A stretch of DNA of 64,000 nucleotides from Diphasiastrum complanatum (taxonomy: Eukaryota; Streptophyta; Lycopodiopsida; Lycopodiales; Lycopodiaceae). The notes under the pieces were generated by a model. The model made no database searches. It worked only from the letters and a program-made list of their open reading frames with translations, and had not been told where the DNA came from. The stretch's first letter is position 1. Each line of letters opens with the position of its first letter. The stretch is from positions 38,866,844 to 38,930,843 of the forward strand of contig CM055109.1 of the NCBI GenBank assembly GCA_029204225.1, read 5' to 3'. Below are positions 58,263-64,000 of the stretch, in pieces. Position numbers and translations under genes: made by a program.

Positions 58263-59040
58263 GCTCTCTCTGTGTGTCTCTCGTGTTCGCACAAGCCGTA
58301 TAGGAGGCTGAGCAAATATGGATCCATCAGTGCATGTGCCCCACGGTCCCGAGTATACCTACTGCTCTTTATCTCTGTACGTAGCTCTGGACTGCAAGTC
58401 TGCGTCTTTCATAGCAGCTGCTCTGGTTGCCCATTGTCCACCTCCGCGCGCTCCCCATTTGCAGAGCCGGCGCCCCCGGCCCCGATTTATCAAAACCTTC
58501 ATAGCCTTACAACATACGTGGAACCTCAGCTGCCGACACACTCGGGCCTCTTGCAAATAGGCCGCCAGATTTTGAGAATGAAACTGCAACTATAACAACT
58601 TATTAACAAGAATAATAATATCACAATTGACCGGCAAGTCTCCCTCGATCCGTCCATGTCACATGAGAGTGCCAAGAAGAAGAAGGTAGTAATTTCCTGT
58701 CCCTTGCTGCCTTGAGCATTCAAACAACGTCTGCAACGGAAAAGCTACGTCCGAATCTTCTTCTTATTCTTCTTCCAATCTCCTGATCGTTCTGGAGAGA
58801 CGAGTTTGTGGTTTCTTTGTCCACTCGTGAATAGAAAAGCTTGGCACGGCTGTTGTCTTGGTCAAAACCGCCCCAGCAGCAGCAGCTGCTGCGCTCAGTG
58901 CTGCTGTGGTGCATCGACAAATGAGCATCAAAAATGTAGCTGAGAGTCTTGGAGTGTACTTCCACGGTCTTCCACAGTTCCACGGCCCTTGAGCTTTCAA
59001 AAATTGCATATCTTTGGTAGTACATATGTGATATATTACA
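58263..59040 (-). other. GC-richer segment, possible exon of an unidentified gene
   Basis: Base composition is clearly higher in G+C than flanking sequence. Overlapping minus-strand frames at 58720-59025 and 58764-59009 occur, one with an Ala-rich TTAALSAAAAAAGAVLTKTTA segment. A CAGCAGCAGCAGCTGCTGC-type trinucleotide run lies at about 58874. No family can be named and no splice structure is fixed. Confidence 0.3.
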
Positions 59041-59319
59041 TATTAACTAACTGATAACCATATGTACATCCATTTATGTTTCACGTACAAGTACCATGAT
59101 CTGTGTTTCAAGAGTTAACTTACGGAACATCAATGCTGAGGTCTTGACTCTTGTCTATTCAAAATCAGAATAAATTGAGCCATTGTTGGGAAAACCTTTT
59201 TGGGTTTCTCTCCAAAAACCTATGTTTAAATAATTTTTTTAATTTTTTAATACATCCTGGTTATACATTATTTTATGACCTAAGAAAACCTGCAAATTTT
59301 TTAGCATGCCAATTTTTGA
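59041..59319. other. No gene seen
   Basis: AT-rich sequence without recognisable coding or signals. Confidence 0.4.
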
Positions 59320-59540
59320 CAAAAATTGCCATTTTCATTCTTGGACTTTGCCGGCTTTCCCGAACAAAAATTGCCAGTTTCATTCTTGGACTTTGCCGGC
59401 TAACATGCAAGACCTTGCTATTCATGCAATGGAACTAACAAATAATGGAACAATATTCAAAGTTCAAGGAGTCCATCCTTGCATGAAGAATGAACTCAAT
59501 GTCTTACAACATGCAATACCTTGCTATTCATGCAATGGAA
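59320..59540. repeat. Local short repeats
   Basis: A 38-bp unit ending CTTGGACTTTGCCGGCT occurs twice with 45-bp period (59320 and 59365). A second unit, ACATGCAANACCTTGCTATT and the next 12 bases, occurs at 59404 and 59509. Confidence 0.9.
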
Positions 59541-60640
59541 TTTGCATACTTCAGAGGGCTCTGCGAGAGTTCTTATGAAGATTTGAATTTTTTTTTGAGT
59601 TTTTTCAAGGGTTTTTGGAGAGAGGAAGTGGCGAGCCCTATGAACTCCCAAATTTATATCTCTTGAGCAAGCCTTGGAATTGGAAAGGGGAACCTCCTTT
59701 TTATATGGCATATCCAACTTTTTCCACCCATCACCCGTGACTTACTCATATTAAATTTGCCTTACACATGAAAGGCTTATTTCTTTTTCCCTTTCTTCAT
59801 TTGGCATTTAAATTGTAAATATACTCTTTGACCGACATTTTTAGATTGTTTGAGTTCACATGTAAACTAATAAGTAAGATGTTTTTTTATTGAATAATTC
59901 AAGTAAGAATAGGTGTGCAAAAGTTGATGCTTCAATAATACAAACATTTAAAATATGAAATAACAAAAAGTATGTAAATAAAAAATGCCAAACATGAGTT
60001 TGAAAAGATAGAATGTATCCTAGATTTGCTTCTAAAATCCGTACAATACACTGTAACAACATTTTGGAACATTTTCGACACCCTAATATTGAGGCTTCTT
60101 TGAAGTAAAAATTAAAAAAATAAGTCCTTTTACACCATCCCAAATCCCAAATCCTTCCACGTATTAAAGATTAATGAAAGACAATTATGATTAACAAGAT
60201 AGTTATACATAAATGGTCCAAGTACAGAAAATATATTACAAACTAAATCAGTAAGCACACATATGTATGTGCTAGAATAAAATGTCTAATCAGATCCAGT
60301 TGAGTCGTCCTTGTCCTAGCCATGACCATCAGACTCATGTGATTGCCATACCTGCATACAATGAACATGAATAAGTTTTCAGAGAAATGTGGTGAGAGTG
60401 AGAGTTAGACTATATGAATGTAGTGAAGTTAAAATCTGTTTTGAAGCCATACCTCATAAGCAGCATCCCAATCTGTAGTGGGTTTTCTTTCCTTGCCTAA
60501 CCTCAATCCAAGATTTAATCAATCTAGCATCAAAGAGATGAAGTTAGCTGTCACGCATAGATTTGTTTCCATGAGAGCAATAGTATAGTTCAGATTTCAA
60601 CATGAATGAAAGATTCACATCGAACCCTAAACATTAACAC
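59541..60640. other. No gene seen
   Basis: AT-rich. The minus-strand frame 59856-60143 (95 codons) is hydrophobic and unrecognised. Confidence 0.4.
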
Positions 60641-61206
60641 TACATCCACTAACACTAGATCCACAACAAGATAGCTTACTCTTTCTCTCTCTCCCTTTCT
60701 CCTTCATAAAAAGTATAATAACATGCGATCCCAATAATAATCAAGGCCAACAATTAGCAAAATCCAAATAAGCATGAGAGATGGAGGAAAAGTGACAAAG
60801 AGCAAGGACATTCATAAATCCATTTCACAAGAGAAGCAATCTGCTTTATTGAAATGAAGAAATAAAACATGTGTAGGAACTCGAGTTGGTCCCTTTTTAT
60901 AGTAGAGAGGAGGACCTTGGTCTCTGAATCCTATTGGTCCATTTATGCCTCCCTAAATTATTCAAATTTAAAAAGAGTGGGAACCATCCAAATTGGAGGG
61001 AAACCCAACTTTATTCACTAACTTGACATCTAGGCCCTGCGACATTAAAAGTCCCGCAAAAAGGCCTAAAGTCCTTTTATTGACTTGTAACTAATCAAAT
61101 AACTATGTGATCATCGGGTTTGGACTTACACACGCAGGTTGCCCAAATCCCTCTCACTTTTTTAAATAGGGTTAGGGTTGCCTTGGGATCCGCAAACCCT
61201 CCAACA
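60641..61206 (-). repeat. Minus-strand LTR (5' end firm, 3' end unknown)
   Basis: On the minus strand it starts TGTTGGAGGG at 61206, preceded by a purine-rich GTTTTGGTGGGGGATAC tract. A strong TATA box, CTATAAAAAGGG, is at 60903-60892, and AATAAA follows at about 60849. These three signals in this order are what an LTR U3-R-U5 should show. The end near 60641 is arbitrary. Confidence 0.65.
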
Positions 61207-61223
61207 GTATCCCCCACCAAAAC
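61207..61223 (-). promoter_or_regulatory. Polypurine tract, minus strand
   Basis: GTTTTGGTGGGGGATAC read on the minus strand, ending next to the LTR start TGTTGG. Confidence 0.65.
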
Positions 61224-61390
61224 TGTGGGTGGTCCCACGACACTTGTGAGATGCAGTTACTGTGCTCTTTTATTTGCTTCACGATGAATCTTTATTAAAT
61301 GATACTGCACCTTCTCCATAAAATCGAGTCGGGGCAGTGTAAAATTCCAATTATGTGACAAAAAACAACGATGGGCTCCAACAATCCATT

Positions 61391-61849
61391 TCAAGTTGTC
61401 CAGGATGTGAAGCGAGATTCCCTTGAGCATCCCATCATTGCTGCGAGGAAATACAGTCGAGTCACCGGCAGCTGCTCCTTGATATTCTCTGAGGCCATTG
61501 ACATATTTGGATCGAATGCCAAAAGAGGAAGGCAATCATCCCATCTCGTTGCCACGGATGCAACAGAGTCAAGTCTTTCGCAAAAAGTGTCGATTGTCTC
61601 ACTGTCGGATCGAGAGAGTGTATATACTCCCACTGGTTGCTTGGTGGAAATCCACTGATATTTTCCAATTGTAAGGTTGATGGATGATTGGCCAATTTGG
61701 CGTATGGATAGTGTAAAAGATCCCAAATACTTCCACGTATTCCTACGTGGCATAAGTACATAATATGGATCTACGCGCAATTGGCGAGGGTTGGCCACAT
61801 AACTCCCAATAAATTTTGGAGTTTTTCTAAAAAAATGGTAACTCTCCAA
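61391..61849 (-). CDS. Unidentified 152-codon reading frame inside an LTR element
   Basis: Minus strand, ATG 61849 to stop at 61391-61393, free of stops. The product has an RKTPKFIGSYVANPRQLRVD segment, WKYLGSFTLSIRQIGQSSIN and a Cys-poor, mixed-composition C-terminal half. A second frame (61827-62045) overlaps its start with a shift and gives RPISVEDQIQKFLAQHPHE, which may be its earlier part. It lies between a gag remnant and a PPT, where pol or an accessory frame would be. No RT, integrase or protease motif is visible. It could be a captured host exon or a late gag-like frame. The start is uncertain. Confidence 0.4.
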   Translation of the reverse strand: MESYHFFRKTPKFIGSYVANPRQLRVDPYYVLMPRRNTWKYLGSFTLSIRQIGQSSINLTIGKYQWISTKQPVGVYTLSRSDSETIDTFCERLDSVASVATRWDDCLPLLAFDPNMSMASENIKEQLPVTRLYFLAAMMGCSRESRFTSWTT

Positions 61850-62329
61850 GCTGGCTGCTCTCCCAATGCGGGTATTTTATCAATTTCTTGTCGACCTCTA
61901 TTTCAGAGGTTTTAAACTTAAGGACCCAACCACCATCCGAGGACTCATGAGGATGTTGCGCTAAAAATTTTTGAATCTGGTCCTCGACGCTGATTGGCCT
62001 TCTGAATAATGGTGTGGTCCTTGATGAAGATGGACTCTGTTGCACTATCTGTGGAACTGGCTGTTGTTCTTCAATTTATGGGGCTCCACCCTTGGTCCAT
62101 GCCCGAATCCAACCCTGTAACCATTGGTGCTTCAGCTTGTGCGGAGGGAAGAATTGCGGCATGACCGGAACTAGGATTTGAGGTCCAGCCAAGCAAAGAG
62201 AAACCACCAAAAAGTTGGGACAAAACAAGAAGTAGGTCCACCTTCCGATTGATGATACCACTGTCAGGATCACCTATCGACTAGATCCTGTTACATGCAA
62301 CCAAAAGAAAACCTGTGGAGCAAACCACC

Positions 62330-62475
62330 CAACGAATAGGAAATGGCTGGTCAACTTTTGTAGAGACAAGTCAGGAGCATTTCTCAAGAGCAATATTAAG
62401 CTTTCGTAAGAGGGAGGAAGATTGGATAGAAGAGACATGTTAGCATCTTCGTCCCGATACCGGCGAACCTACTAC
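62330..62475 (-). pseudogene. Ty1/copia gag remnant
   Basis: Minus-strand reading from about 62470 downward: DEDANMSLLSNLPPSYESLI and LLRNAPDLSLQKLTSHFL. The LPPSYE phrase is characteristic of copia gag. It ends at a TAG around 62283. Only a gag fragment remains. Confidence 0.65.
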
Positions 62476-62664
62476 AACTAACTGAATTCATTCAGATTGA
62501 TCAATGACTGAGGTTCCTTCACTTATCTTGAGCGATAGGAACTTCTTTCTCAAGAAGAGACAAATCGATACATTTGCTAATTTTGAATGAATCTATATCT
62601 TCCATAATGAATGATCTAAGAAATTGTAAGATAGTTGTGAATACTATAACAGTTTTGGACCTAT

Positions 62665-62677
62665 GGCTCTGATACCA
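62665..62677 (-). promoter_or_regulatory. Primer-binding site, minus strand
   Basis: Reverse complement of TGGTATCAGAGCC. Two bases further up, at 62680, a minus-strand LTR ends in TCCAACA, which is the inverted form of the TGTTGGA start at 61206. This suggests one LTR family with TGTTGGA/TCCAACA ends. Confidence 0.88.
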
Positions 62678-62679
62678 CT

Positions 62680-64000
62680 TGTTGGATTTTTCTAACAAAA
62701 TATTGTTAGAAATAGCTTTATTTATCAAGCTCCAATACCACCCTTGCTGAATTTGATATCCATTCAAGAGAAAAAAAACTCAACGTTAAATTATGAAAGA
62801 ATCTTTAGCAACTGTTGATGCAGACTATTACTTAGATTGACTATAGTAGGTGTCAAGGAAAACCATGAAGAGAGAGAAATAGTTAGGCGTCTATGATTAG
62901 CCATGCTTCCTTCGAGTGAGATATTCCGAATGAGTCGTGGAACGAGTATCAGTACTAGAGAAATGAATTATTAGAAAGCATTCATCAATGCAAACACACA
63001 TAAAGAAAATAGAGAATTTGTGTTAAGTTGTTGTACATACAACGATCAGATGTGCCGAGAAATGGTTCACAGTAGTAGTGCACTATGTGATGTGATCTTA
63101 CTATGCTAATTACAAATTGAATACTATCTCTACTTCTTGAATTACTTTCACTCTCTCTAAAGATCTATGATTCTATGGAGTCAGATAGTCTAATACAAAG
63201 GAGTTCACAGAGGAACTCCGATTCAAGCTACCACTGATTATTGACTCATCTATTGTATATGTATTGATTATGAGAGTCCTTATTTGATAATGAACATCAG
63301 TATATGAGTATTGATTTATTGCATGTATATACACATCAATTGGGATGGTCCTGAAGCTTACAACTGTACCATTAGAGTGAACTGTATAGGTGACAATTGT
63401 GAAGTGATGCAGTTACTGCATAGTGAATGGTGACGTAGTCTGTGTCGTGCAAAGTTCCATTTTGACTAGTGATAGTCAACAGTCGTTGAAGGTATTGAAT
63501 GAGTCGAGTAACCCTTGATGAAGAGTGTCGATGGAGTCGAAGTCGGGATGTCAATGGATTTAAGTCGAGTCGGTGAAGCCAACGTCGATGTAGTCGCAGT
63601 CGATTTTGTTCTGTTTCAAGGTCGATGTAGATACAAACTATTCGACTTGTGCTAGTAAGGCTACATGCTACTATAGAGAGAGAATATGTACATAGTATGA
63701 TTGTACTCAGGAGATGAATTAGATGAGTAGGAATGAAGATTAACTCCAACACAAATCACTTCAGAACAATAATGAGATTGGATCTAGATTTCTCAATAAA
63801 CTCCTATCTCTGATCAAATATGTAAAAACTTTATCACTTGTCAATAATCAGATTTGATTTTGGATAAAAGATCTTGATCACGCGATTGACATCTAGAAAT
63901 AAAAATTTCTCATAGTCAATATCAAACTATAACAGAATCTTCCCAAAAATTTGACAGTAGCTAGATCTATAGATCAGGGCCCCAAAAATAATACTGGCCA
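62680..64000 (-). other. LTR end and unresolved sequence
   Basis: An LTR ends at 62680 (minus strand), with AATAAAGC at about 62724. Its start is not resolved; a TGTTGGAG on the minus strand near 63752 is a candidate, but the following bases do not match 61206. The segment 63480-63620 is rich in GTCGA/TCGAGTC phrases. No other gene was seen to the window end. Confidence 0.4.

Noticed and set aside
62680-63752. A 1,073-bp minus-strand 5' LTR ending at 63752
   Set aside because: The first eight bases agree with the LTR start at 61206, but the following sequence does not.

Overview
The window is nuclear DNA of a seed plant. It is AT-rich, has spliced genes, long dinucleotide microsatellites and a dense layer of LTR retrotransposons. 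Almost every element is nested, truncated or carries stop codons. That degree of accumulation and decay, with one recognisable host gene in 64 kb, is typical of large gymnosperm-type genomes, but the sequence does not identify the species.

Layout. 0-2 kb: a diverged direct duplication without genes. 2.4-5.6 kb: a candidate CACTA (En/Spm-like) DNA transposon with a broken three-exon gene and arrays of a GCCACGCGTGGC-type palindrome on both sides. 5.96-12.37 kb: a complete but dead Ty3/gypsy chromovirus (358-bp LTRs, CCTTG target duplication, PBS, gag-PR-RT-RH-INT-chromodomain, PPT). 16-25.4 kb: a pile of Ty1/copia remnants on both strands plus an intact 212-codon reading frame of uncertain family. 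26-29 kb: a long (TA)n tract, a foldback element and a tandem duplication. 29.8-32.8 kb: a copia element with one LTR and a large internal deletion.

34.4-37.8 kb holds the only confident host gene, a two-exon leucine-rich-repeat receptor-like kinase (983 aa, 22 LRRs) whose kinase domain has lost the catalytic Asp and the DFG motif, so it is probably a pseudokinase. Its TATA box, its microsatellite-filled 5' leader and a perfect 34-bp inverted repeat lie upstream.

38.7-47.3 kb: fragments of one copia family, then a complete member with two LTRs that keeps gag and protease but has no integrase, reverse transcriptase or RNase H. An exon of unknown function follows (47.5-47.9 kb). 48.0-52.6 kb: a minus-strand copia element with a 652-bp 3' LTR, split by a 2.5-kb non-autonomous LTR element without pol. 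56.4-57.1 kb: a 733-bp non-autonomous hAT-like element with G-rich hairpin repeats. 60.6-62.7 kb: minus-strand LTR-element ends (PBS, PPT, TATA) around an unidentified reading frame. The remaining stretches show nothing I can identify.

The genes do not form a pathway. The receptor kinase is a host gene embedded in transposon debris; the other coding sequence is mobile-element coding at different stages of decay. Stop codons in the elements are mostly TAG or TGA at positions where CAG, CGA or TGG is expected, as predicted for deamination of methylated cytosine. I found no RNA genes, CRISPR arrays or convincing new multi-gene system.
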